Of a stretch of DNA of 64,000 bases, positions 1 to 7,740 are shown piece after piece. The position numbers and the translations under genes are program-made. Position 1 is the stretch's first letter. The number at the start of each line of letters is the position of its first letter. The notes beneath the pieces are model-generated. The model was given only the letters and a program-made list of their open reading frames with translations. It did not search any database and was not told where the DNA came from. This stretch comes from Paenibacillus arenilitoris (GTDB lineage: Bacteria; Bacillota; Bacilli; Paenibacillales; Paenibacillaceae): NCBI RefSeq assembly GCF_014705655.1, contig NZ_JACXIY010000013.1, positions 124,001 through 188,000 of the forward strand, in the 5' to 3' direction.

Positions 1-75
1 GCGCCTTACGGCGTTCGCAATACGGAGGAGGGCGTTCTGTTCCATTTTGAATTAAAGAAGGCGTCCCAAGCGTAG
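1..75 (+). CDS. C-terminal end of an unidentified protein (partial)
   Basis: The window opens inside a reading frame that codes for 24 residues ending in ...HFELKKASQA before a TAG stop at 73-75. The stop lies in the stem of a strong terminator, as expected for the real end of a gene. Too little is visible to name the product; most of the gene lies upstream of the window. Confidence 0.6.
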   Translation, partial: APYGVRNTEEGVLFHFELKKASQA

Positions 76-101
76 AACTTCGGTTCTGCGCTATTTTTTT
101 T
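71..101 (+). terminator. rho-independent terminator of the upstream partial gene
   Basis: An 8-bp stem (71-78 with 83-90, one G-T pair) closed by a TTCG tetraloop is followed by CTA and eight T residues. It includes the stop codon of the partial gene and separates it from the surface cluster that starts at 194. Confidence 0.85.
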
Positions 102-193
102 GCGGATGTGCACGCGGACTGCACGCTATCTGCATCCGATCTTTATCTCGGCCCGTTACTCTAATCTCGAACCAGAAAGGGGAAGTGATAGGG

Positions 194-868
194 ATGGGAA
201 AGAAAGGGACGGGAATGCTGCTGATCGGGCTCGTCGCGTTATTGGCGACGGCTTGCGGCAATGAGGGGCGGCCGCCCGCTTTGATCGATAAGGAGCCCGG
301 CGACTCCGAGCCGGTGCAAGCCGCTTATACATCCCTGTACGAAACGAGCGTGTTTCTCGGGGATTCGATTACGGAAGGGCTGGCTTACCATGACGCGCTG
401 AACGAGGAGAACGTGCTCGCGGGCGCGGGGAAGACGGCGCAGTTCGCGCTAGAGAACGTGGAGGAACTGGCCAAGCGTAAGCCGGAGCATATCTTTATCC
501 AGCTCGGTTCGGACGACCTTTTATGGCCGACCGACGATCCGAAGAGCTATTCGCTGGCCTATTACGCCCAATTGATCGACGGCATCAAGGACAGGCTTCC
601 GGATGCGGCGGTGACGCTGCTATCGGTTACTCCGGTTACGGAAGAAGCGACGCGAAAGGAACCCCGTTACCGGAACATCGGCGATTACAACGAGGGACTG
701 AAGGAGCTGGCGGCCAGGGAGGATGTAGGCTACGTCGATTTGTCGCCGCTAACGGCCGAGCATGCCGATCTGTACGATGCGGACGGCATTCATTTTCAAG
801 CGGAATTTTATCCGATCTTGCTGGATTACTTGAAGGACGAGCTGGATCGGCGCAGCGGCGCGCAGTAA
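194..868 (+). CDS. SGNH/GDSL-family hydrolase, lipoprotein
   Basis: This 224-residue protein has a lipoprotein signal (hydrophobic residues 8-18, lipobox ending at Cys21), so it should be anchored outside the membrane. SGNH-hydrolase blocks are visible: block I GDS with the nucleophile at Ser58, a block III variant GSDD at about 105-108, and block V DGIH with Asp197 and His200 completing the catalytic set. The family removes or transfers acyl groups. I chose ATG 194 because AGAAAGGGG at 174-182 is well spaced from it; an in-frame GTG at 185 is too close. It is the first gene of a cluster with an MBOAT acyltransferase and a DHHW protein, so a role in acylation of an exported glycopolymer is inferred. 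The substrate cannot be read from the sequence. Confidence 0.85.
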   Translation: MGKKGTGMLLIGLVALLATACGNEGRPPALIDKEPGDSEPVQAAYTSLYETSVFLGDSITEGLAYHDALNEENVLAGAGKTAQFALENVEELAKRKPEHIFIQLGSDDLLWPTDDPKSYSLAYYAQLIDGIKDRLPDAAVTLLSVTPVTEEATRKEPRYRNIGDYNEGLKELAAREDVGYVDLSPLTAEHADLYDADGIHFQAEFYPILLDYLKDELDRRSGAQ

Positions 869-889
869 CGGTACGGGAGGAAACGGACC

Positions 890-2296
890 TTGGTATTCAG
901 CAGCCTGATCTTTCTGTTTCAATTTTTGCCCGCGGCGCTGCTCGCGTACTACGCGTCGCCCAAGAAGCTGAGAAACGCCGTTCTGCTTTCCGCGAGCCTC
1001 TTCTTCTATGCGTGGGGGGAGCCGGTCTATATCGCGCTTATGGTGTTCTCCACCGTATTCGATTACGTCAACGGGCTCCTAATCGACCGATACAGGCAGC
1101 GCAAACGGTTGGCCGGAGCCGTGTTTATCGGCTCGATCGGCGGCAATCTGGCGATACTCGGCTTTTTCAAATACGCGGATTTTGCCGTTCAGCAGGTCAA
1201 CGGAGTATTCGGCCTGCAGCTGCAGGCGGCCGATCTTCCGCTGCCGGTCGGCCTCTCGTTCTATACGTTCCAGACGATGTCCTACGTGGCGGACGTCTAC
1301 CTCGGCAAGGCGCAGGCGCAGCGCAATATCGTCGCCTTCGGCACCTACGTCGCGATGTTCCCGCAGCTCGTCGCCGGACCGATCGTGAAATACGGAGAAG
1401 TCGCAGGGCAGCTGGTCTCCCGTAATGTGACGTTAGCGCGATTCGGGGAAGGCGCGGAATTATTCATCCGGGGACTCGCCAAAAAGGTGCTGCTCGCCAA
1501 CAATGCCGGGCTGCTATGGACGAGCGTGAAGGCGGCGCCGGTGGAGGAGGTGACCGTTCTCTCCGCATGGCTCGGCATCGTGGCGTTCACGCTGCAAATT
1601 TATTTCGATTTCAGCGGGTATTCGGATATGGCGCGAGGGCTCGGCAAGATGTTCGGCTTCGACCTGCCGGCCAACTTCAACTATCCTTACATCGCGAAGA
1701 GCATTACGGAATTTTGGCGCAGATGGCATATTTCGCTCGGCTCCTGGTTCCGGGAATATGTCTACATCCCGCTTGGCGGCAACCGGCTCGGCCTCGGCAA
1801 GCAGCTTCGCAATCTATTGATCGTATGGCTGTTAACCGGCTTGTGGCATGGCGCGAGCTGGAACTTCGTTGCGTGGGGTTTGTATTTCGGCTTGTTCGTG
1901 ACGGCCGAGAAGCTTCTTCTGTTGAAGAGAATGGAACGCTGGCCGAGCGGGGTAAAACATGTCTACACGCTGCTCGTCGTCGTCGTCGGCTGGGTGCTGT
2001 TCGAATACGAGCAGCTGCCCGCCGCATGGACGTTCGTCGGAACGCTATTCGGCTTCGACGCGCACGGCATGGCCGATCGCCATGCGATGTACGACTTGTG
2101 GACGAGCGGAGGCTTGCTTGCGCTGGCGGCTGTATGCGCGACGCCCTATCCCCGGAAGGCGATCGAGCGGCTGCAAACCCGGTGGAAGCGGGGAGGCGGG
2201 CTTGCCGTTTTGGCGCTGCACGTCGTCGCCTTGGTATTGTCGACGGCCTGTTTGGTCAACGAATCCTATAATCCGTTTTTATACTTTCGGTTCTGA
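890..2296 (+). CDS. MBOAT-family membrane O-acyltransferase (AlgI/DltB-like)
   Basis: This polytopic 468-residue protein starts at TTG 890, 9 nt after GGGAGG. It opens with the family hallmark VFSSLIFLFQFLP and carries the conserved FWRRWHISL segment (His280) and the LWHGASWN motif with the presumed catalytic His320. The family moves acyl groups, usually acetyl, across the membrane onto exported polysaccharides or teichoic acids. The length matches AlgI-type proteins. It lies 21 nt after the SGNH lipoprotein and 8 nt before the DHHW gene, so co-transcription is very likely. This is the AlgI-AlgJ/X arrangement common in Paenibacillus-type genomes; the acceptor polymer is unknown. Confidence 0.93.
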   Translation: MVFSSLIFLFQFLPAALLAYYASPKKLRNAVLLSASLFFYAWGEPVYIALMVFSTVFDYVNGLLIDRYRQRKRLAGAVFIGSIGGNLAILGFFKYADFAVQQVNGVFGLQLQAADLPLPVGLSFYTFQTMSYVADVYLGKAQAQRNIVAFGTYVAMFPQLVAGPIVKYGEVAGQLVSRNVTLARFGEGAELFIRGLAKKVLLANNAGLLWTSVKAAPVEEVTVLSAWLGIVAFTLQIYFDFSGYSDMARGLGKMFGFDLPANFNYPYIAKSITEFWRRWHISLGSWFREYVYIPLGGNRLGLGKQLRNLLIVWLLTGLWHGASWNFVAWGLYFGLFVTAEKLLLLKRMERWPSGVKHVYTLLVVVVGWVLFEYEQLPAAWTFVGTLFGFDAHGMADRHAMYDLWTSGGLLALAAVCATPYPRKAIERLQTRWKRGGGLAVLALHVVALVLSTACLVNESYNPFLYFRF

Positions 2297-2304
2297 GGGA
2301 GGGA

Positions 2305-3450
2305 ATGTCATTGCAAGGACGCGACGCGAAGCTTCGGTCCATAACGGCGTTAGCGCTGCTCGTATTCGTGGGCGCGATGGCCGCTGCCAACCTCCTGACG
2401 CCCGACCGGTCATTCTCGGAATCGGAAAACCGGGTGTTGGAGAGCCTTCCGGCTCTTACGCTGCGATCGTTCTTATCGGGAACGTTTGCCGCCGATTACG
2501 AGGACTATGCAACCGATCAATTCGCGCTGCGGGACGTCTGGATCGGGCTCAAGACCGACACGGATCGGCTTATGGGCAAGCGGGACAGCAACGGCGTCTA
2601 TTTGGGAGAGGATAACGTTCTTATCCAGCATTTCGAAGCGCCGACGAACGAGGAGATTGCCGGCAGGGCTTCGGCGATTCGTTCGTTCAACCGCGCGACG
2701 CCCGGCCTTCGCAAGTACGTTATGTTGGTACCGACCGCCGCAGCGCTGCATCGCGATAAGCTGCCGGCCTTCGCGCCGGTCGGCGACGAACGGGCTGCGC
2801 TGAACCGGGTTCGGGAGGCGCTCGGGCCCGGCATTCCGTTCGTGGACGTCTACTCGGCGCTGGATGCCGAGCGGGAGGCGTACCTTTACTACAGAACGGA
2901 TCATCACTGGACGACCAAAGGCGCTTATTTCGCTTATCGGGCGTTATGCGACTTGATGGGAATTACGCCGAAAGACGAGGAAGCGTTCGACATCCGGCAA
3001 GCGACCGATACGTTCTATGGGTCGCTTCATTCGAAAAGCGGCTTCCGCCATCTGCCACCCGACCGGATCGATCTCTATGTTCCGAGAGAGGAGAGCTTCA
3101 TCCAAGTGAAATATGTCGATGAAGGCCTCACCGCGGATACGCTGTACGCGCTCGATCAGCTAAGCAAGAAGGATAAATACGCTGTGTTCCTGAACGGCAA
3201 CCACGCCTTGCTAAGAATCGCGACAGCAGTCCCGGGAGGGAAGAAGCTGCTGGTCGTCAAGGATTCGTACGCCAATAGCCTCATTCCGTTCTTGACGGAG
3301 CACTTCGCCGAGATCGACGTCGTCGATCTTCGCTATTACGGCGAGTCGCTGACGAGCCTCGTACAAGAGCGGCATTACGATGACATGCTCATCCTTTACA
3401 ATACGAACACGTTTTTTGCCGACCCTTCGATTATGAACTTAACGGAGTGA
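2305..3450 (+). CDS. DHHW-family (AlgJ/AlgX-like) extracytoplasmic protein
   Basis: This 381-residue protein has one N-terminal membrane segment (about residues 12-31) and an extracellular body. The diagnostic DHHW motif lies at residues 199-202, followed by TTKGAYFAY, as in AlgJ/AlgX SGNH-like domains that pass acetyl groups from an MBOAT partner to a polysaccharide. A VVKDSYANS segment near residue 320 fits the SGNH-like fold. The start could be ATG 2305 or TTG 2311; the ribosome site GAGGGAGGG (2295-2303) is spaced better for 2311. It is tightly linked to the MBOAT gene upstream and the DUF4358 gene 6 nt downstream. The enzymatic role is inferred from family and context. Confidence 0.88.
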   Translation: MSLQGRDAKLRSITALALLVFVGAMAAANLLTPDRSFSESENRVLESLPALTLRSFLSGTFAADYEDYATDQFALRDVWIGLKTDTDRLMGKRDSNGVYLGEDNVLIQHFEAPTNEEIAGRASAIRSFNRATPGLRKYVMLVPTAAALHRDKLPAFAPVGDERAALNRVREALGPGIPFVDVYSALDAEREAYLYYRTDHHWTTKGAYFAYRALCDLMGITPKDEEAFDIRQATDTFYGSLHSKSGFRHLPPDRIDLYVPREESFIQVKYVDEGLTADTLYALDQLSKKDKYAVFLNGNHALLRIATAVPGGKKLLVVKDSYANSLIPFLTEHFAEIDVVDLRYYGESLTSLVQERHYDDMLILYNTNTFFADPSIMNLTE

Positions 3451-3456
3451 ACCAAG

Positions 3457-3948
3457 ATGAAGCAATATGTAACGATACTGCTTGCCATTGCCGCCATGAC
3501 GGGAATGCTGGCCGCTTGCTCCGGCTCCGGCAACGGCAACGGTAACGGCGAGTCCCTCGAACGGCTCACGGCCGCCGAAGCGGGGAGGCGCATTATGCAG
3601 ACGGTCTCCCTTCCCGATATGAAGCAAGGAGATTCGGAGAAGCTGGAGAAGCTGTATCGGATCGAAGCGGAGGTAGTCGAGGACTTCATCCTGTATACGG
3701 CTTCGTCCAATGTGAAGGCGGACGAGCTGGCCGTCATCAAGCTGAAAGACGAGAAGGACGCCGAGCTTGTTCTGACCAACATCGGGCAACACATCGAAGC
3801 GCAGATCGCCAAATTTAAAGACTATCGCCCGGAGGAGTACGCGCTTGTCGAGAAGCATGTGCTGAAGGCGAAGGGGCGGTTCGTGTTATTCGCGGTGTCG
3901 ATGAAGGCCGACCGTATCGAGCGGGCGTTCGACGAAGCGCTGAGGTGA
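3457..3948 (+). CDS. DUF4358-type lipoprotein
   Basis: This 163-residue protein has a lipoprotein signal ending at Cys21, then a Ser/Gly/Asn-rich linker and a mixed alpha/beta domain rich in charged residues. It fits the DUF4358 family, which is repeatedly found behind DHHW and MBOAT genes in Firmicutes and has no known biochemical function. A GGAGTGA ribosome site precedes ATG 3457, and the gene follows the DHHW gene by 6 nt, so it is the last member of the surface-modification cluster. Its hydrophobic core resembles a carrier or accessory domain rather than an enzyme; no catalytic motif is visible. Confidence 0.75.
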   Translation: MKQYVTILLAIAAMTGMLAACSGSGNGNGNGESLERLTAAEAGRRIMQTVSLPDMKQGDSEKLEKLYRIEAEVVEDFILYTASSNVKADELAVIKLKDEKDAELVLTNIGQHIEAQIAKFKDYRPEEYALVEKHVLKAKGRFVLFAVSMKADRIERAFDEALR

Positions 3949-4575
3949 CGGGGATACCGAATTCCTCGGCAAATGGAGGCATCATCCAGCCGCCTAAGGA
4001 GAGGCAGCGCATCAGCACCGATAGGAAAGCGAGAAGGCTGCGATTGTGGCGGAAGTGCAGGCTTTTTGGCGCTTCATGCGTGCAGCGGAGCAAATGCCTG
4101 CGAATGTGCATCTTTTCTCGTTTGGTAAGCAAAAAAGGGAGCTCTCGTCTCGAAATGCCTGCACCAACGCAGGCATTTCTTCCGGCTGCCCAATCGATGG
4201 CTACAAGGCTGCACTATCGCAGGCATTTCGCTTGGCTAGACATACGGATACACAGCCCTTTCGCAGGTGGTGGATGGCACCTCCATTCACCTCTTGTTTG
4301 ACACAATGAAAAAAGAAGTGCGTGCTATCCTGATCCTGATTCCCAGCTTCTTAAGGATTTGCCGCCGTCACCGTGATTATTGTCCCTTTGGAACGGGAAC
4401 GGAAAGAAAAAACAGGACTTATCGCAAAAGTGTCCAAGTTATTATATACCTGCGCTGATGCTTTACCTTCTCTACTACACCTAACGTTCCGGTTTTTCAA
4501 GCCATAATGCTCTCTTGGAAATTGGAAATAATGATTTCTGTTGGAGCAAAACCTATATCTGAGGGGGAATTTCAT
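3949..4575 (+). other. 627-bp intergenic region with palindromic repeats
   Basis: No convincing gene is visible between the DUF4358 lipoprotein and the DUF4256 gene. The left part has host-like GC and holds the repeat cluster at 4092-4228; the right part (from about 4300) is clearly AT-richer. The leader of the DUF4256 gene ends in GAGGGGGA at 4561-4568. Confidence 0.7.
4092..4228. repeat. cluster of palindromic 10-mer repeats (AAATGCCTGC / GCAGGCATTT)
   Basis: The 10-mer AAATGCCTGC occurs at 4092-4101 and 4153-4162, and its exact reverse complement at 4169-4178 and 4219-4228. The middle two form a perfect 10-bp hairpin with a 6-nt loop. A degraded version around 4040-4075 shares AAGGCTGC and GCAGGC blocks with the last copy. 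This looks like a small interspersed repeat family of REP or MITE type, not a terminator, because no T-run follows. Confidence 0.75.
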
Positions 4576-5136
4576 ATGACAAAGAAGGAATTGTCAGCAG
4601 AACAACGTGAAGGACTGCTTGTAACGTTACAACGTCGTTTTGAAAAAAACATGAACCGCCATGAAGGCCTTGAATGGGCTGTTGTAAAAGCAAAGCTCGA
4701 AGCTAATCTTGAAAAATTGTGGTCGATCCATGAAATGGAAGGAACCGGCGGCGAACCGGATGTTGTTGGTCATGACAGGAAGACGGACGAATACATCTTT
4801 ATTGATTGTTCAGCGGAAAGTCCTAAAGGCCGCAGAAGCGTTTGTTACGACCGTGAAGCGCTGGAGTCAAGGAAAGAACATAAACCGGCAAACAGCGCTG
4901 TGAATATGGCTGCCGACATGGGCATTGAGCTATTAACGGAAGAACAATACCGGAAGCTGCAGGAGTTCGGAAATTTCGATATGAAAACATCGAGCTGGGT
5001 GAAAACACCTGCTACTATTAGAAAGCTCGGCGGGGCCATCTTCTGTGACCGCCGCTACGACACTGTTTTTGTGTACCATAATGGAGCAGAATCCTACTAT
5101 GGTGCCAGGGGTTTTCGCGGCATCCTGAAGGTATAA
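4576..5136 (+). CDS. DUF4256 domain protein
   Basis: This 186-residue cytoplasmic protein resembles the DUF4256 family: a helical N-terminal part, then a GGEPDVVG segment, DEYIFIDCSAESPKGRRS and a C-terminal aromatic stretch. No enzymatic function is established. ATG 4576 is chosen because GAGGGGGA lies 7 nt upstream; in-frame starts further upstream lack a ribosome site. Codon use is AT-richer than in the flanking clusters, which suggests a different origin or a relaxed region. It appears to be monocistronic. Confidence 0.75.
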   Translation: MTKKELSAEQREGLLVTLQRRFEKNMNRHEGLEWAVVKAKLEANLEKLWSIHEMEGTGGEPDVVGHDRKTDEYIFIDCSAESPKGRRSVCYDREALESRKEHKPANSAVNMAADMGIELLTEEQYRKLQEFGNFDMKTSSWVKTPATIRKLGGAIFCDRRYDTVFVYHNGAESYYGARGFRGILKV

Positions 5137-5162
5137 GGTTTATAAGTACAACGAAAAGCGGA

Positions 5163-5291
5163 GCCCCTTCAAGTGATGCAATATGTCCGGCCTATTTATT
5201 AAAAGAGCCACAGTGTGATTTAGTCGGCATTACGACGGTGTGTGGAGAACCGGAGAAGCGGGCGGCACGATTTGATGAAAGCGGTATTTGA
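5163..5291 (+). pseudogene. remnant of an inosine/uridine-preferring nucleoside hydrolase
   Basis: Read from 5163, one frame gives a stretch containing SDAICPAYLLKEPQCDLVGIT and then TVCGEPEKRAA before a TGA at 5289. This matches the N-terminal region of IUNH nucleoside hydrolases (the S-D-D-A-hydrophobic-AYLL and D-L-V-GITTV-G blocks). The calcium-binding DTDPG start and the whole C-terminal part are missing, and no start codon or ribosome site is present. It is a fragment about 42 residues long, with a later hairpin (5357-5386) that may be the old terminator. Confidence 0.6.
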
Positions 5292-5356
5292 TTTTGGAAA
5301 TGAAAAACTCTTTTCACGAAAATGAACAACCATTCGATGAACCAACTGGATCGTAA

Positions 5357-5386
5357 CGAGGCTGTTGCGCAAATGCAACAGCCTCG
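5357..5386. repeat. perfect 12-bp inverted repeat
   Basis: CGAGGCTGTTGC at 5357-5368 pairs exactly with GCAACAGCCTCG at 5375-5386 across a 6-nt loop. The shape is that of a terminator stem, but no T-run follows on either strand, so it is probably a decayed terminator or a structural repeat. Confidence 0.7.
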
Positions 5387-5514
5387 TGCTATAGGTGCAT
5401 GGCTTCGCAAGCTGCAAAACTATTAATAGAAGAATTGCAGTCTTTCATTCGAAGCGTCATGGCGCATTCCGCTCGGTCGTTAGGGTGAAAAGGCCCGTTT
5501 TTCCGTAACTGTGT

Positions 5515-6384
5515 TCAATTGCTCAACACTGCTAGACCAAGCTGGCTTATGCGTTCAGGATTGGAGATCAAGTCGACTTCAGTAATTTTTCCGTGATTCA
5601 TCGTAAATTGGAGTACATAGAGTAACCGGCCAAGGGGAGCCACAATGATTCCTACGGTTCCGTCTACGAGGGCTAGTTCTGCAGTCTTCTGTGCACGTCC
5701 CGAAACTTGTTTCGCTAGAGCAATCGCACCTCGTGTTACTCTAGTGGATCCAGATTGACGATCGTCACGAAGAATAACGTCTGGATCGAGCGCAGCAACT
5801 AAAGTATCGAAATCGCCTGCATGTGCTGCATTAAGAAAAGCTTGAACAACGTCGCGTTGAAGAGCAATATCGATTTCCGGCGTTGCTTTCGTTCCACGAA
5901 CCCGGTGACGGGCCCTGCTCGCAAGTTGTCTTGTTGCCATCTCCGACTTTCCTATAATAGTAGCAATCTCTTTAAAGGGCATGGCAAAAACTTCGTGCAG
6001 CACGAACGCGATCCGTTCCGCTGGCTTTAAATTACTAAGTACGAACAGTAGTGCAATACCGACGGAGTCAGCCATTATGGCTTCTTGTTCGGGATCGATT
6101 ACATTCGCTTGGCTTCCGAAAGTTTCGGGCAACTGAGCTTCTATAGATTCTTCGCGCCTGGATTTACGCGATCGCAACATGTCGATGCATACCCGTGAAA
6201 CAACGGTGGTCAGCCATCCTCCTATGTTCTCAATGACTCTTGCATCCGCACGACTAAGACGAAACCAAGACTCCTGTACCGCGTCCTCCGCTTCGCTCAA
6301 AGATCCGAGCATTCGATAAGCCACGTCCCGAAGGTGCTTCCGGTGCGCTTCGAATGTATCTGCCAACCAAACCTGTTCGCTCAT
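5515..6384 (-). CDS. ECF sigma factor with SnoaL-like C-terminal domain (ECF41/SigJ type)
   Basis: The 289-residue protein has a sigma-2 region (about residues 8-80, including RDVAYRMLGSLSEAEDAVQE), a sigma-4 region (about 115-165) and a C-terminal SnoaL/NTF2-like extension (about 180-289). That architecture defines ECF41-type factors, in which the extension rather than an anti-sigma factor controls activity. ATG 6384 is preceded by AAGGGG; a longer frame to 6531 would run through the promoter. A perfect ECF41 promoter (TGTCACA, 16 nt, CGTC) lies just upstream on the same strand, indicating autoregulation. The usual partner gene, an AhpD-like oxidoreductase, is present only as a remnant at 6557-6718 on the other strand. 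Confidence 0.9.
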   Translation of the reverse strand: MSEQVWLADTFEAHRKHLRDVAYRMLGSLSEAEDAVQESWFRLSRADARVIENIGGWLTTVVSRVCIDMLRSRKSRREESIEAQLPETFGSQANVIDPEQEAIMADSVGIALLFVLSNLKPAERIAFVLHEVFAMPFKEIATIIGKSEMATRQLASRARHRVRGTKATPEIDIALQRDVVQAFLNAAHAGDFDTLVAALDPDVILRDDRQSGSTRVTRGAIALAKQVSGRAQKTAELALVDGTVGIIVAPLGRLLYVLQFTMNHGKITEVDLISNPERISQLGLAVLSN

Positions 6385-6429
6385 TATCCAAACCCCTTCG
6401 TACAGAAGTAAAACACCTCTATAGATACT

Positions 6430-6456
6430 GACGAATCCAATCTCTGCAATGTGACA
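6430..6456 (-). promoter_or_regulatory. ECF41-type autoregulatory promoter of the sigma factor gene
   Basis: On the minus strand TGTCACA (6450-6456) is followed after exactly 16 nt by CGTC (6430-6433). This is the bipartite target motif known for ECF41 sigma factors. It lies about 46 nt upstream of the ATG at 6384, so transcription would start within the leader and exclude the longer reading frame. Confidence 0.75.
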
Positions 6457-6498
6457 GCGTACCAAACATGCGTTGTTTTTCATTTTTCGGTAAAATGC

Positions 6499-6526
6499 AG
6501 TCACATTTCCCGAGGGTCGATTCGTC
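6499..6526 (+). promoter_or_regulatory. second, divergent ECF41-like promoter
   Basis: On the plus strand AGTCACA (6499-6505) is followed by CGTC (6523-6526) after 17 nt, one base off the -35 consensus and one nt longer than the motif upstream of the sigma gene. It points towards the carboxymuconolactone-decarboxylase-like remnant and azoR, where an ECF41 target gene is expected. It may be weakened or decayed. Confidence 0.5.
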
Positions 6527-6556
6527 AGCATAGTAAAGAGCCACAGAGGGTTCTAA

Positions 6557-6718
6557 TCGAACGAGGCAGCCCGACACTTCAATGTGGCGGCACTGGCCAC
6601 CCTAATCGCCGGGATCGCAACGGCCAACCTCTGGAATCGATTAAACGTCTCCACAAGACAAGTTGTAACCGTGTCTGCAGGAATTAGCCCCTCTGAATCA
6701 TCGCTTTTAAAAAAGTGA
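6557..6718 (+). pseudogene. C-terminal remnant of an AhpD/carboxymuconolactone decarboxylase-family protein
   Basis: An open stretch of about 53 codons encodes ALATLIAGIATANLWNRLNV followed by STRQVV before a TGA at 6716. The ATANLWNRLNV block matches the conserved C-terminal helix of AhpD-like carboxymuconolactone decarboxylase proteins, where I-A-x-I-N-x-WNR is typical. The catalytic CxxC part and the N-terminus are absent and no start is present. ECF41 sigma genes are classically linked to such a gene, so this is very likely the lost partner. It sits 31 nt downstream of the ECF41-like promoter at 6499-6526. Confidence 0.65.
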
Positions 6719-6735
6719 AAGTGGGTATTTTCATT

Positions 6736-7377
6736 ATGGCAACAGTGTTATATATTACGGCAAATCCGCACGATGAAGAAAAATCATACAGCATGTTAGT
6801 AGGTAAAGAGTTTGTACAGGCATATCGATCAGTACATCCATATGACGAAGTGATCCATCTTGATCTGTATAAGAGGGATATACCGCAACTTGATAAAGAT
6901 GTTTTTAGTGGATGGGGAAAGCTGAAAGAGGGTGTTGCATTTGAAAAGTTAACCGAACCGGAGAAAATGAAACTAAGCCGTATCGGAGAGTTGGTCGACC
7001 AATTTGTTGCCGCTGACAAATACTTATTTGTTAATCCGATTTGGAATTACTCGTACCCGCCCGTTATGAAGTCCTACATCGACTCCATTTGCATAGCGGG
7101 AAAGACTTTTAACTATTTGCCGAATATCGGACGGGTTGGCTTGCTCGGTGATAAAAAAGCCGTTCATATTCAAGCGAGCGGAAGCTTCTTGTCATCAGGC
7201 TCGGATGATGCAGACTTAGAAATGGGTCACCGCCACTTGAAGGTCATTATGGATTTCGTTGGAGTTCCTAGTCTTGAAGCGATATTCGTAGAAGGTATGG
7301 CTGCGAAACCTGAGCTAGAGCCTGCAATAAAAGAAAAGGCAATTCAACAAGCACGCGAGGTTGCCCTAAGATTCTGA
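6736..7377 (+). CDS. azoR: FMN-dependent NADH:quinone oxidoreductase / azoreductase
   Basis: This 213-residue flavodoxin-like protein aligns with the AzoR family over its full length: an N-terminal TVLYIT beta strand with the FMN phosphate loop, the VNPIWNYSYPPVMKSYID segment that binds flavin, and an IQASGSF segment near residue 152. The family reduces quinones and azo dyes with NADH, probably for thiol and quinone stress protection. I start it at ATG 6736 by comparison with family N-termini; an in-frame GTG at 6715 overlaps the upstream remnant's stop. The ribosome site is weak (AAAGTGGG). It may have come under the ECF41-like promoter at 6499 after decay of the intervening gene. AT-richer than average. 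Confidence 0.9.
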   Translation: MATVLYITANPHDEEKSYSMLVGKEFVQAYRSVHPYDEVIHLDLYKRDIPQLDKDVFSGWGKLKEGVAFEKLTEPEKMKLSRIGELVDQFVAADKYLFVNPIWNYSYPPVMKSYIDSICIAGKTFNYLPNIGRVGLLGDKKAVHIQASGSFLSSGSDDADLEMGHRHLKVIMDFVGVPSLEAIFVEGMAAKPELEPAIKEKAIQQAREVALRF

Positions 7378-7442
7378 CAAGAACTAGATAAAACAAGTCT
7401 ACCCCGTTAGCGGAAATACAGCTGTCTGAGTAGACTTGGGAT

Positions 7443-7577
7443 ATGCAGATTCACATATTTGATGAGCGAAATAACTTAATGGATTGGTTAATGGCTAATC
7501 AGCTCACCAAAGACAAAGAAGATGCCCTTTCAGCATATAGCCGTGCTCTAGGACTAAGTGCAGATGATTCGGTTTGA
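7443..7577 (+). CDS. possible small protein or gene fragment, 44 residues
   Basis: ATG 7443 to TGA 7577 encodes an acidic, helical 44-residue peptide beginning MQIHIFDERNNLMDWLM. There is no good ribosome site, and I do not recognise a family. It may be a fragment of a lost gene or a chance frame in this decayed region; the strong terminator at 7699-7740 suggests that something upstream was once transcribed. Confidence 0.25.
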   Translation: MQIHIFDERNNLMDWLMANQLTKDKEDALSAYSRALGLSADDSV

Positions 7578-7698
7578 CAATTTCTAAGCCGCCAAGCTTC
7601 CGAGATCGAAATGGCGACGGGGGAAGAGGAAAAGCGGACAAACTTGTAGAAGCCGTTGAAGTACATGGCAACGAGAGGGAACAGCGCTTTACTGATGA

Positions 7699-7740
7699 AT
7701 ACATCGCCAAATGCATACAGCCATTTGGCGATGTATTTTT
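7699..7740 (+). terminator. strong rho-independent terminator
   Basis: A perfect 15-bp stem (7699-7713 with 7722-7736, 8-nt loop) is followed by a TTTTT run. It lies about 320 bp downstream of azoR and could end the azoR transcript or that of a lost gene. Confidence 0.8.

Larger units (their letters stand above)
5137..5514. other. 378-bp gap between DUF4256 and sigma factor genes
   Basis: Apart from the nucleoside hydrolase remnant and the 5357-5386 hairpin, I see no gene here. The region is AT-rich and looks like a site of past deletion. No clear terminator follows the leftward sigma factor gene that ends at 5515. Confidence 0.6.
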
